Of a DNA stretch of 64,000 nt, positions 45,301 to 58,000 are shown piece by piece. This DNA comes from Ciona intestinalis. Taxonomy: Eukaryota > Chordata > Ascidiacea > Phlebobranchia > Cionidae. The translations under genes were made by a program, and so were the position numbers. Below the pieces are notes generated by a model. It had not been told where the DNA came from. It searched no databases and was given only the letters and a program-made list of their open reading frames with translations. Numbering within the stretch: position 1 is the stretch's first letter; every line of letters starts with the position of its first letter. The stretch spans positions 4,499,480 to 4,563,479 of the forward strand of contig NC_020168.2 of the NCBI RefSeq assembly GCF_000224145.3, in the 5' to 3' direction.

Positions 45301-47166
45301 ACCCTAAAATGTACTAGTTAAAAAAACGGTTAAGTGTTGGAGCTCATTGTCCACCACTGTGAACATATTTTTCCTTGGGCAAGACACTAAAACCAATTGC
45401 TCCAACCCACTTGTCACTTGTCACTTGTCTAAACTGTGAGATATACACAAAACAAAAAATAAGAAAATCCCAAAAAATAATCCACCACAAAGTTACGTAA
45501 CTCGTAAGCAGGCACGAGGTGTACAAAACACACGTTCATTTATTTATCAGAAAATGTTCACAACCAGAAACTAATGATTCCCAAAGTTGTAGGTCATATC
45601 ACCATTCACCACCCTCGCCCATTGTCTTAGCATATTACTTTGTATGTTCATTATAAATGCTAATGTATTACCTTGTCCAATCATTATTTTCCACCAGGAT
45701 TTGGTTTGTCTGACTCACCAGCTGGTTTAGCAGCTTACATTGCTGAGAAGTTTTCCACATGGACCAATAGGGCTGCTCGGTAAGTTATAGATGCTTGTAG
45801 TAAAAATATGTTATATATATATATAGCTTCAAGAAGGTATATATATAATGTATATAACTGCAATTACGTTTGTAACCTTCTTCTTGCGTTAATGGTAAAG
45901 ACCATTCATTTTGTAAATTTTCCTTAAATTAGATAGAACACAAATTTGAAAAATATCATAACCACTTTAAAAAAAAAAATTTTTTAAAAAAGGACCTCAC
46001 CTGCAAAGAATAAAAACAGCATTTCCATGCAGCCACAATCAAAAACCACTATATTCTTACTTTTATACAGCGACACCAAGGATGGTATGCTTGATAAATA
46101 TTGGACAAAGGACAAGTTGCTTAACAACATTATGATATATTGGTGGTCGGGTAATATCACCTCAACAATGCGCTTGTACAAGGAAACATTTGGCGGGACA
46201 ACAATGTTTGAAATGACACCGTAAGTTTTAGAATAATTCGTGTTGACTAAAATGTTTTTAGAATCAATATTATTGTATGTATTTATTTAATGTGAATACA
46301 GCTTTGTTATTCATGTTCACAATATTACGATATCTTTTATTTTGCTGTTTGTTTAAAATCGGCAAAATATGGTACATCTGTGATGTGCTATTCTTTAGCT
46401 ACTGTGTTACAGGCAGTTTTTAACTTTTTGCCGAAGGGAAAAATATTATTAGGCCTATAACTCTCAACCAACAGTTTTACAGTTGAGTGTGCTGCTCTGA
46501 AGACTTTTTACAGAGCAGAATTGAAATGATACAAAGTGAATAAAATCATAATAATTACCGATCTTTGTATAAAAAAGGACAATAAAAGGTCAAACTATAT
46601 GAATAACACGTTAAAATGTCAGTTGTTTTACAATAAAATCGACCAAAAAATTAACAATTATTATTACAATAAGCCTGGCAGGGACAACCTAGAAAAACAT
46701 ATTCAGACGAGACATTCTTAGGATTATTGTCATTCCTAGGATAAAAGTTCGAGTTCCAGGTGGTTTTTGCTGGTTTCCCAACGAAATTATAGGAGCATGC
46801 AAAACTTGGGTTGCTCATAAGTTTCCCAACCTTATTCACTTCACGTATATGAAGCAGGGTGGTCACTTCAGTGCGTACGAAGTCCCTGAAGACCTTTCTG
46901 TTGACATTAGAGCATTTGTCAGGAAAGTGGAGGTATGAATTAATGTATATTATTTTTGCGTGCACGGCAGGGCATTGACAGTCATTATTATTAACACTGC
47001 TTTTCTGTTTCCTACACCTCATGCCCGCTTACAATATTTTTTTGTTAAACCACATTTTTATGTTAAGCTAAAAACATATTTATTTTAACAGAATCGTGAG
47101 CGTGAAATGGCAGCAAACGCCACAATTGACGTCAAATTTTCTCACCTGGACCGTTTCGACAACTAA
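42330..47166 (+). CDS. EPHX1: Microsomal epoxide hydrolase (EPHX1 type)
   Basis: Nine exons: 42330-42547, 42940-43141, 43715-43886, 44277-44406, 44946-45151, 45698-45779, 46071-46220, 46740-46932 and 47092-47166. Phases 2, 0, 1, 2, 1, 2, 2, 0 close, giving 475 residues (human 455). An N-terminal membrane anchor (MLLYVVAFFVAVFAFIKLKT) is followed by the EHN domain (FNIDIPQERIDDLHKRLDSV; YWRNDYSWKEQEEKMNQFNH; IEGLDIHFIHAKPK). The alpha/beta-hydrolase core has oxyanion motif HGWPGS, nucleophile Asp in VQGGDYGS, cap-region SPAGLAAYIAEKFSTWTN, acid Glu in FCWFPNEII and base His in KQGGHFSAYEVPED. All catalytic residues are present, so it should be active. It hydrates epoxides to trans-diols at the ER membrane. 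It lies 172 bases after the coilin stop, with an acceptor-like TTTTTTCAG at 42283-42291. Poly(A) signal is at 47786-47791. Confidence 0.95.
43170..43320. repeat. Dispersed repeat, EPHX1 intron copy
   Basis: GGGTGAGGTC...GGACCT...ACCCAAACACCCA resembles the segment at 52708-52830 (GGGTGAGGTC...GGACAT...ACCCCAACACCCA). This is probably a low-copy dispersed repeat; its ends are not defined. Confidence 0.3.
45320..45546 (+). repeat. SINE copy, EPHX1 intron
   Basis: It contains CTTGGGCAAGACACTAAAAC, CAATTGCTCCAACCCACTTG and ACTCGTAAGCAGGCACGAGG, the shared SINE body, in plus orientation relative to the complete minus-strand copy at 50.3 kb reversed. The tRNA-like head is decayed. Confidence 0.5.
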
Positions 47167-48046
47167 GATATGTTCCAAATTGGTTTCCTAATTGAAGCGC
47201 TTTGCCACTGTTTGCAGCAACCTACCACTAATTCTTCAGCAATATTAATCTCAGGCCTTAACCCACTGTATTAATTTCAAGTTATAATTTAAACTTAATA
47301 TGCAAGCATAACCTCAAACCTGTTTCCTAATAGATTTTAGGTGTAATTACAACTACCATATTCCTTCATTAGTGTAAATAGAAGCAATCTTATGTAAGCC
47401 AGTGCCTCCCAAATTTTTTGTCTCAATCGTTTTATTAATATACAAATTTTAAACAATATTGGTAAAATTTTAGCACTCAATTTCTGAAATATGTTACACA
47501 AATTTTTGTAAACATGAAAAAAAAATTCTTTAATTCTGGTTTTGAGTGGCACTGGTTTAGGCAAAAAGTAATACCCCAATGCACAGCAATATCATTTTTG
47601 TGTTGTTTTATTCCATTAAGAATGTGTTCCTACCTAATTGTTTCAACGTTTCTTGTAAATATTTTTTGTGATTTGTTTTAACTTTTAATTTAAAGAAGCT
47701 TTTATGTTAGATGTTACTAATGCAACTAGAGTGTTTAAATTCTGCAGATTTAGTTTACGGTATATTTGGCGTTATGCATTATGAGAATAAACTTCTGCAT
47801 TTCAATACGCTGTACTGTTGTCTATGAAAAACGTGTTCTTCGAAAATAACGGTTTAACCTATTTTGCAAAAAATGACTCGTTTGGCAAAAAACGACATTT
47901 TACTAAATCGTATTTTACCTTTGGCATGGCATAGACTTTATAACAAATGTTTTATTGGACAGACTGCTTAAAGTGGGGGAATTTCTGTATTTTTATATTT
48001 TCGTTTACACATTCATTTGTTCATTTTTTACTTTGGAAAACAGTAT

Positions 48047-48242
48047 ATAGTAGGGTGGGGGCAGATGGGACACCTTTAGCTCATAATATCCAGATATCCT
48101 GATTGTATTTTAAACAATTAACAGTGGTCTATGAAAGTCATGAGGACATAGTTTCATATTTCCTTGAATGTTCTTTGTTTACTACTAAATGGGACGAGAA
48201 AATATAGCAAAAAAGTGTCCCATCTTCCCCCATCCTACTGTA
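48047..48242 (-). mobile_element. MITE copy 11
   Basis: TATAGTAGGGTGGGGGCAGATG on the left, TCCCCCATCCTACTGTA on the right; near consensus. Between EPHX1 and the LRR gene. Confidence 0.85.
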
Positions 48243-48334
48243 TCTTCATACATCGGTTGCAAGTTTGAAAACGAACGTATAATCTTTTTTTAGTAATCAT
48301 CATTTGCCTATGTTTGAATTGTAAATGAATGTTA

Positions 48335-48525
48335 CTTTAAAGTCCTTGCGGTGAGTCAACGGCAGTTGTTATACCTTCTATATTCTTATTCATACACCTC
48401 GTGCCCGCTTACTAGTTACCACGTATGTCGTGTGAGGTGTCTGTTCTTTTTATATATATGGAGACGACAGTCTGATTAGTGACCACTGAGTTATTTTTTG
48501 TGCCGGCTAATATAGGTGGCAACAG
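48335..48525 (-). repeat. SINE fragment
   Basis: CACCTCGTGCCCGCTTACTAGTTACCACGTATG and GTGACCACTGAGTTATTTTT match the SINE body. No tRNA-like head is visible. Confidence 0.45.
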
Positions 48526-48624
48526 CTTACATACACTATGTCCAAATATCTAAAAGAGGTTAGAAAATTCGTGTACACAAAAACATCTTTGGGTCTGTAC
48601 ATACAGAGCATTTGCTGCTTTTAT

Positions 48625-48690
48625 AAACACGCAGCCAAGTCTTATTAAACACGCAGCCAAGTCTTATTAAACACGCAGCCAAGTCTTATT
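48625..48690. repeat. 22-bp tandem repeat, three perfect units
   Basis: The unit begins AAACACGCAGCCAAGTCTTA and is repeated exactly three times, which suggests a recent expansion. It is upstream of the LRR gene. Confidence 0.95.
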
Positions 48691-49006
48691 TTCTGGGCAG
48701 GGGTTCGGTCATTTTAAAGTTACCACCGTGACCAAAACTCAATCACTACAGTATGTGTAACACAACTGCGGTATGAATAGGAATACTGTTGTTTTTATTT
48801 GCTATGACAATACATTGTTTTGTTAAAATTATTAATTTAAAACACAAGACTGTACAAGGCACACAATGGTTGCGTCACGTACATCGTCGGCAGTCATATA
48901 CATTGGACAACGGTAATAAGTTAGTGCCGATTTTTGTTCGGTATTTTGGCCGGAGATTCAGACCCGCATTTTTAGATATTCCACTAAGTTTTCGTTGTTA
49001 GGAAAT

Positions 49007-52000
49007 ATGAATTTCTCAGTAATTATTTGGCTTGGTGTATCGCTACTTCTGCTTCTTCTCGTACCTTCAGTTAAGTCACAATGCCGCATTGGTCAACCTC
49101 AGTGGACTGGAGCACAATATTGGAACAACAGATATCAGCTTGGTTATGACCAGTGTAAGAAACAGTTACTTTGTAATAAAGCAGCCAGTAGCATGTCCGT
49201 ATAAAGTATTACAAAATGTTAAAAATAGGACTGTTTTGTGTTTGTAGTAGATTGGGGTAAAATAGTCCGTGTTGTCATTTTCCCTTTTCCTCCCATTTGG
49301 TAGTAAACAAAAAGTATTTGAAGAGCTATATATTCTTATCCTCACCACTGTAAAAATTGCTAATTGTTAAAACACCATTACGAAGTATGAGATATTATGT
49401 TCTAATAGTAGGCTACCTATAACCCCACATTACTATACATGAGCAGTACAGACTGCATTTTAATAGCGATTATAAGTACGTAAATATAATGCAAAAGGAT
49501 TTATAAGAAGGCCAACTGTATTACTTAAAGTTAAACCTATTATCATTGACCATTGCTTTTATTACCGTGTCCTCCAGCTGAACGATTCTATGGGTTCTGG
49601 TCCTACAACTGTAATTTGAGAGGATCTCATCCTGTGCTACAATGGGGTTACGGAAGGCACTACAATGACTATACAGACGTTGCTTGCACGGGTTGTACAT
49701 GTAACGATTACCTACGAAACATCAACTGCTCATTACCCACACTTACTGGAGACACAATGTAAGTTATACAAATCGTGTACAGACCGCATTTACCGATATT
49801 TCTGCGTACCCACGCGGCCATGTATATAGCTTCGCTTAGCGTCGTTTCAGAACAGTGTTCTATTTCAGAAAACCGCATTCCCTTTTACGGGTGACTATGC
49901 TAATTTGTGGAGGATTGTATTTTTCCTGTATAGTACAGTCGGGGAAGATGGGACACCTTTTTATTCTCTTTCCTCGTCCCATTTGGTAGTAGACAAAGAA
50001 CATTTAAGGAATTGTAAAACCAAATCCTTACGACTCCGATAGACCGTTGATATTTGTTTAAAACACGATCAGGATATTTTGATATTATGTGCTAAAGGTG
50101 TCCCGTCTTCCCCCACAGTACTATGAATGAATGAATGAATGAATGATGTAACTCACTTTATCTTCGCGTGGCCGGAAAACGACAGTCGCTATCACACGGG
50201 TTTAACACCTCGTGCCAGCTTACGAGTTACGGTGTGTGTTACTTCGTGGGTGATTATTTTTTGGGGGATTTGTTTATGTATGGCTGGTAATTTGTGACCA
50301 CTGGGTTGGAGCAATTACCGTTAAGTGTCTTGCCCAAAGACACATACGCCCACAATAGTAGCAACGTCGAGCCTTGAACCTATAACCTCTGGGTTACAGG
50401 CATGCGCGCTAACCACTATACGCCACGCGGCGCCGGACTACTATATGTCTAAAAATTTAGCTACCGATTAGTTACCATTGGGTTAAATCATTGTCTGGCC
50501 ACTATGACGGCATCATAGGATCCGGTACATTTTCGACAAGAAGCCATTTACTCAAAAATTATTTTTCTTTTTAATTTTTTAAAATAAATTTTACTTTAAA
50601 ACATTTTTTTCTAGTTTCATAAAGAGGAAGACCTACATGGATGCAACGATTGGAGCTGGTTATTTTCGGGATGAAGTCAAGTTCGTTACACTGCTGGGTG
50701 TACCGCTGAAAAACTTTACTTCCAGTCCTTTCTCTAATCTAACCGACCTAGAAAGACTGTAAGCGTTATTAATAATATTTTATGCATTTGCGAGAACGAG
50801 ACAGTTTTTATGTTTTCATTGTGCAATTTAAGGAAAAAAATCTATTCTACGTATAGGACTTTTAAAGCTAATGATAAAACGTGTCAAATTTTATTATCTT
50901 TCAATGGTGAGCGTTTATTTTTTTTAGAACAATTCACAATTCTGACCTCGAAGTTTTTCCTGATGTTAGCAGCAACACAGTGTTGGAGCGATTGTAAGTT
51001 GTTTGATTGTTAATATTATTTTTTTTGTTGGTTACAAACTTTTATTTTATTCCAGAGATCTCAGCAGAAACAAAATTTCGTTCGACTTCGACACATATGA
51101 AACCATAAAGCTTCCCTATTCCCTCACTCACGTGTAAGTTAATGATTTTAGCAAGTATATATTTATAAATATGGTAGCATGGGGTAAGACGAGACAGCTT
51201 TAGCACATATTGTTCAACTAACCTGTTGATTGTGTTGTAAACAATTAACAACGGCCTATGAGGGTTGCTAGGATACAGTTTTATAATTATGTGGATTTTA
51301 TTTGTTTATTACCAAAATGGACGAGAAAAATTAAATAAAAAGCTGTTCCATCTTCTTCACTCTACTGTATAAACGAACGGTACCACGAACGTATAGAAAA
51401 GCTTCACTTATATAAAATTTTAGCTAATTTTTCTCTGCTGATGTTTTTTTAAATGTGCGAGAGACTGTGGTCGATTGCCGGTTGTTATCCGTGCCTTTGC
51501 AGCGTCTCTTGCCGCATTTTTTTGCAGACGATTACGCGAGAAAATCTTGGCTTGACTTTGAACACTTGCTGTAATGGCATGCCTTGTTTTTAATAGGAAG
51601 CTTATGCGAAGTGTCATAAACCTTTTTAACGAGATTTAATGAAGAAGTAACATTTTAGAAATCTGGTGGAAAACGACATATCTTGGATACCACGTGATCT
51701 GTTTAGCGGAACCAACATTAGTTTTCTGTGAGTAAAATATGGTTTGTTGCATTTACTTTGCACGACTGTTAGGTTGAGATCTAGTCGAATCAGATTTTTT
51801 GCCCTTCATGCACTGTGAAGCCAAGTTTCCAGCCTATTAGGTAAAATCTAAAAATAAGTAGTTTTTTGATAGCGACAATNNNNNNNNNNNNNNNNNNNNN
51901 NNNNNNNNNNNNNNNNNNNNNNNNNNNNNGCTAGGATACAGTTTTATAATTATGTGGATTTTATTTGTTTATTACCAAAATGGACGAGAAAAATTAAATA

Positions 52001-55000
52001 AAAAGCTGTTCCATCTTCTTCACTCTACTGTATAAACGAACGGTACCACGAACGTATAGAAAAGCTTCACTTATATAAAATTTTAGCTAATTTTTCTCTG
52101 CTGATGTTTTTTTAAATGTGCGAGAGACTGTGGTCGATTGCCGGTTGTTATCCGTGCCTTTGCAGCGTCTCTTGCCGCATTTTTTTGCAGACGATTACGC
52201 GAGAAAATCTTGGCTTGACTTTGAACACTTGCTGTAATGGCATGCCTTGTTTTTAATAGGAAGCTAATGCGAAGTGTCATAAACCTTTTTAACGAGATTT
52301 AATGAAGAAGTAACATTTTAGAAATCTGGTGGAAAACGACATATCTTGGATACCACGTGATCTGTTTAGCGGAACCAACATTAGTTTTCTGTGAGTAAAA
52401 TATGGTTTGTTGCATTTACTTTGCACGACTGTTAGGTTGAGATCTAGTCGAATCAGATTTTTTGCCCTTCATGCACTGTGAAGCCAAGTTTCCAGCCTAT
52501 TAGGTAAAATCTAAAAATAAGTAGTTTTTTGATAGCGACAATGCTAAAATCACGTTGCATAGGACTTGCATTTTATGTTTATTACTTTAGTGCCCTCAGT
52601 GCGAATAAGATCGGACCACTGATCCCTGCAGAAGCATTCATTAACATGCCGAAGCTATTGTACATGTGAGTTTTTACTCTTCCTTTTTATTGTGTCTATT
52701 TTTTATATATGCTGGGTGAGGTCCTTCCCAGAGGACATGAGGCTTATTTGGCTGGATTTGGCAATTTACCCCAACACCCAGGCTAATTATATAAGTATGA
52801 ACGAGTGTAACTTTTTAATCCTCGCATGGCAGGACAACGATATCAGTTACATAGAAATTTAATCCAACTACAAACGATTTGTTATAACCAATAAAAACAA
52901 CTTTAAATACCTAACGACCAAATTATATTTTTTTATTTTCAAATGTTATGACATTTCAATACAGATCATTCGACGCGAACGAAATCAAGCAACTCTCTTG
53001 CACAGAAATGAACTTCTTCTCTGCGTCTCCACTTCAGCATCTGTGAGTATTATAGGCAATATAATGTCATTTTTATTTGATTTGTGTAGACTATATCGTC
53101 GTTTTTTTCAGAAATTTAAGCCACAACCAAATTTCATGCGTTCAAGAACACACCTTCGATGACATGAAGTATTTAAAGATCTTGTGAGTGGTTTTATACG
53201 AAAGAATTGTAGATAATATAACCCAAATTATTTCTCACAGAGAGCTTGGCCACAACAAGATACCTGACTTCGGTAGCTGCTTGTTCAAAAACTTGACAGA
53301 AATAATGCACATGTAAGTGACAAGAGTAAATTATTTGTTTCATACTGTATGTTGTTAGTGGCGTTTTCCTTGTCTGGTTTTTCTGCCCTTTTCATATAAT
53401 ACTGCGAGGTAAGATGGATACCTTTAGCACATAATATCGTATATTTCCTAATCATGTCTTTGTCGGTTTTACTTCTCTTTAGAGAATACATATATATTTT
53501 ATATTTACTACCAAATGTGACGGTAAAAGATTACGAAAACATCATTGTATATCCCAACCTACTTTACAACCAATTATTGATTATATAAAAAACTTTGATA
53601 TTTTTTCTTCCATAAATAGTTTTACAATAAAACACATAATTCACCGACTCTGTTTCAAGTACGTCTTTTTAAACCAATAAAAAAGCTTTTAAATTTTCAG
53701 AGACCTCAGCCACAACGAAATGACTGAATTGAAACGTTTAGCGTTCAGTGATCTGCCCAACGTAAAACGTATTCGACTCCACAATCAGAAGATCGCATGC
53801 ATTGACACTCACGCCTTTGTTGATGTTCCCCGCATTGGAGAGATATATATAAGCAGTAACCGATTGCCTACTTTTCCACATGCAACGTTTGAATATAGAA
53901 ACTGGCCTTCTCTATACTCAATGTAAGTATTTTTGTTTTATTAGTTTAATTTAAAGTGTATTGATTATAACAGCGGTTTTTTTATCTGGTAATCAGTAGC
54001 ATCGATTGATTGTATGCCAGATATCGTCATGTTCAACTTTTATAATTACTTTGTGCATACGCACATTCATATATAGCATATAAGTTTCAACTGTCGCTTT
54101 GGTTTAATAGCTACTATTATGTAAAATCGGAGAATAAATAAACAACTTGCTTGTTAATTCAAAACTATTGAACCAGTACCGCATTTACTAATTTTTTGTA
54201 ACTTCTTACTTTATCCTTGCTTGGTCGGAAAACGACAATTTTTAAACTCGGGTGTTCGGTGTTATACACGAGTTACCAGGTATGTTACTTTGTGGGTGAG
54301 ATTTTTTAAGTTTTTTTTTCATTTTTTATGTGTGCTGGCTCATAATTTTGACAACCCATTAATGACCACTGAATTGAAAAAAAAAACATTCTTAAAGAAT
54401 TTTTTCAAACAAAAAATGTTTACAACAATAAATCAATATAATTTGAAGCCCTTTATTTTTTTATGTTAAATCATAATTACTTCCAGACACGCTGACAACA
54501 ACCTGATTCAATCAATCGAGGAATATCCGGAGGTTTCTTTCAAGGGGAGAGACTGGGAACGGTATTGTCCTGGAAGGCAAAGTTTTATTCCCTTTCAAAG
54601 TCTGGGTCAAATAAGACATTTGTAAGTGCTTTTGTTTTGCTTTTTGTTTGTTACTGTTAGTGTGTCACCATTTGAACTATATGTAGAACACTAATTTTTG
54701 GAAGACAATTTTTTTGGGGTATTAAAAAACATTTTAAGGGTTGACGTATAGACCATGTAACATGTACATTTATCTTGTACAGTCCAACCCGGCAGTATAA
54801 ACCTTTCATTAACCCATCATTTCCAAAGAACATATTCCACAGTTCCATAATTACGTATTTCCGCTGTGAGTTTGTAATTCGATCAGCAAGCCGAAACATC
54901 TGATCATTTTAACCGAGCCATTCGTGAGAAACTGGAAAGCAATAGCATCACTACTTGCCTTATAACGGCAGTTATGTATATGTATAGTTTAGCGTGATGT

Positions 55001-58000
55001 TAGCCGAGGTAAAGGTGTTTTGTGTGAACTGTTTCAAGTCACAGGTTCAAGTTTAGAATGCAGTTATTCAATGCACAAGTTAAATTTTATTTAAATAATT
55101 CGAAGATGTTCTTTTGAACGAGCATGTAGATTTTATCTGAATAAGAAAAATTAAGGCCTATAATCCAAAAGCATTATGAAGTGGTAAAAAAGATATAAAA
55201 TCAACTCAAGTCCGCATCAATGAAGAGTAGTGCAGTCTATTTAATCGATGCCAGATGTTCGTTTCATCGGATTATGATTCAGTGGTCTCGTTCGCTGGAA
55301 GATTTGAAGCGTATTTACTCCCGAGCGACATCTCGCGAGTACAAATTATTGCTGTACTGAATATATTGCATTACATTCTTCATATTCCAGTTATCATGGT
55401 AATTGCTAACAATACCTTATACGTATGTGGCAGAATATATAATTCGTGGGGGGAAAAAGCCCATGTTTTTAATCTCTTTTATCGTCCCATTTTGGAGTAA
55501 ACAAAAGAGTATTATAATTATATAACCGCACCCATACGGCTGTAAAAGAGTTGTAAATTGTTAAAATCGAATCGGGAAATATGGAACACTTTTTTTCTAA
55601 CGCAATTCATCTTACCCCACAATAATATATCGGGATTACAAAATTAATTCTTACAGAAAATTGAACCACAATTCTATTTCGAGCGTCGATGCCGAAACGT
55701 TTTGTCAGATGCCTTTGCTTCGTCACCTTACATTACATTACAACTTATTGACGACGACAAGTCTTCACAAAGACGTTTTCTTGTGCACACAACAGATTCA
55801 TTTCCTGCAGCTGGCTGGAAACCTGTAAGATTAAATAGCAATATTTATTGTTTTTGGCACTCGAAAATACACGCAGGTATTTTTGTGCTATTAGTTGATC
55901 AATTATTTTAACAGGTTCCGAAGCGTACCCCCCGCTGTTATTGGGAAAGAAAGATTACCTGTTGTAAACGAACTTGCATTATCCTCGTAAGGAAGTTACT
56001 AAAACCTTATTGCTAATAATTGTATACTAGTTTAAAAACTGTTCTTCAAAAATGTTATTATAAATTACCTATATATATAACATGGTGGAGAAGACGGGAC
56101 AGCTTTAGCACATAATATCCAAATACCCTGAACATGTTTTAAACAAATAACAACGGTCTATGGGAGTCGTGAGGATACGGTTTGATAATTGTTTGGATGT
56201 TCTTAGGTTACTACCAAATAGAACAAGAAAATAGCATAAAAAAGTGTCCCATCCTCTTCCACCCTACTATGCAACATATATAACTTTCACTTTCTATAGA
56301 AAAAAGGCGACTTGTAATAGGCATCGCGAGTTCAATGAGATAAATGCATACAGTCTGTTATTAGCTAAAACGCTTCACAAAAAATCTATTTTCAGGAACC
56401 AGATCGGTTACGTTGAGAAAAGTGACCTGACAGGATCAGAAAAGATGACAGAGTTATGGTTGGCTCACAATCGCATAGTCACCATAGAGGACGATGCGTT
56501 GCCGAAGTCATTAGTTAGAATGAGTCTAAACAACAACGTTTTCTTTAATTTCAAAGTAACTACATCAGTTGTACTATATAAGTGTGAAAGTGATTTTCAG
56601 GTGTTTTTATTTTTGTTGTTTTAAAAGGCAACAATACCTGTAGTTGTGGTCCTATAGCGGTCATATTAAGATAAAACAAAAGATGAGTAGTAGGGTGAGG
56701 GGAGTCGGGATACCTTTAGCGCATAATATCCAAATATCCTGATCGTGTCCTAACTAATTAACAACGGTCTATGAGAGTCGTGGAGATACAGTTTTATAAC
56801 TCTTGTTTTTTGTTTTCTACAAATCGCGCAAGAAAATAGAATGAAATGGTATTCCATCTTCCCCCACCCTACTATATATTTCGCTGTTATAATACATACA
56901 CCTAGCGGTAACAACATGTACATAAAGTAACTGTAATAAAAAATGGACAATTTTCTATATTTCTTTTTGTTTTAGCACAACAATCCGTTTTTTAACATGA
57001 CGAAACTTCGTGATCTATATATTGGTGGAAATGCAATTGACAGAATACCGAGAGGGGCTTTCTGTGGACTGGAAAGTCTCCAAGAACTCCATATGCAAAA
57101 CAACAAAATTGGAGTAATATTAAACGACACCTTTAAGGACAGCCCTATGATATTAGAACTGTGAGTATGAGGTTGAACGCAGTAAGTTTTTTGGCGGGAA
57201 CAGTTTGAGTAGTTCATGAATGGCGTTTTGGATGATTTTTTTTGAAAACGATGAACTCAAAATATTTTTTTTATTTTTTTTTTCTGTACGATTACAGCAA
57301 GTCTGTTTTTAGGTATTTAAACTCGAACCAAATAACCACCATAGAGGATGGCGCTCTCGATCATTTAAACAAAAATTTCCGATACTTTCGTCTCCAGAAT
57401 AATTGGCTGTCGGATCTTCCCAACCCAACGGTAGGTAAAATATTCCTCTACATTCTAAATTGTGTCGGTCTTCAGCTTGCTCATACGTTGTTGCGACAAT
57501 TTATTTGCTAAGCCAAGGCTATGGCTAAATTTATTTTGTCACATAACATGTACTCCGTTTATCCCTTCGAATATAGTAGTGAAGATCAAATTAATTGTGA
57601 CTCCAGCACTTATGGCGTTTAACAGTTAATTTTACTTTATTGTAAAAAGATAAACCAAGTTGCGAGTATGTTAAAGCGCCAAAAATTAAAAATTATTTGT
57701 GTCTTAAAAAAGATGTTCCACCAGAAACCTTTTTATATAGTAAGTGTGGGGGGAGATGGGTTGCTTTTTCATTTCATTTTCTCGCCATATTTAATAGTAT
57801 AAACAAATATTATTCAAAGAAATCTATGAAACCGGATTCTTTACAACTCCCATGAACCTTTGTCGATTATTTAAAACACAATCAGGATATTTGGATACTA
57901 CTTGCTATAAAAGTGTGCTGTCCTACCCCACAAAACTATAACAATCATCTCGTTTAGTTCAACGATTTTTCTGGCTATACTACTGGAAACACGATCAGCA

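Larger units (their letters stand above)
47167..49006. other. Spacer between EPHX1 and LRR gene
   Basis: It holds the EPHX1 3' UTR (poly(A) signal 47786-47791), one MITE (48047-48242), a SINE fragment (48335-48525) and a 22-bp tandem repeat (48625-48690). No exon is supported. An acceptor-like TTCGTTGTTAG ends at 49001, five bases before the LRR gene's ATG, so that mRNA may receive a trans-spliced leader. Confidence 0.5.

Noticed and set aside
52322-52390. A second, adjacent copy of an LRR exon
   Set aside because: Part of the 613-bp duplicate next to the 50-N gap; treated as an assembly artefact and counted once.
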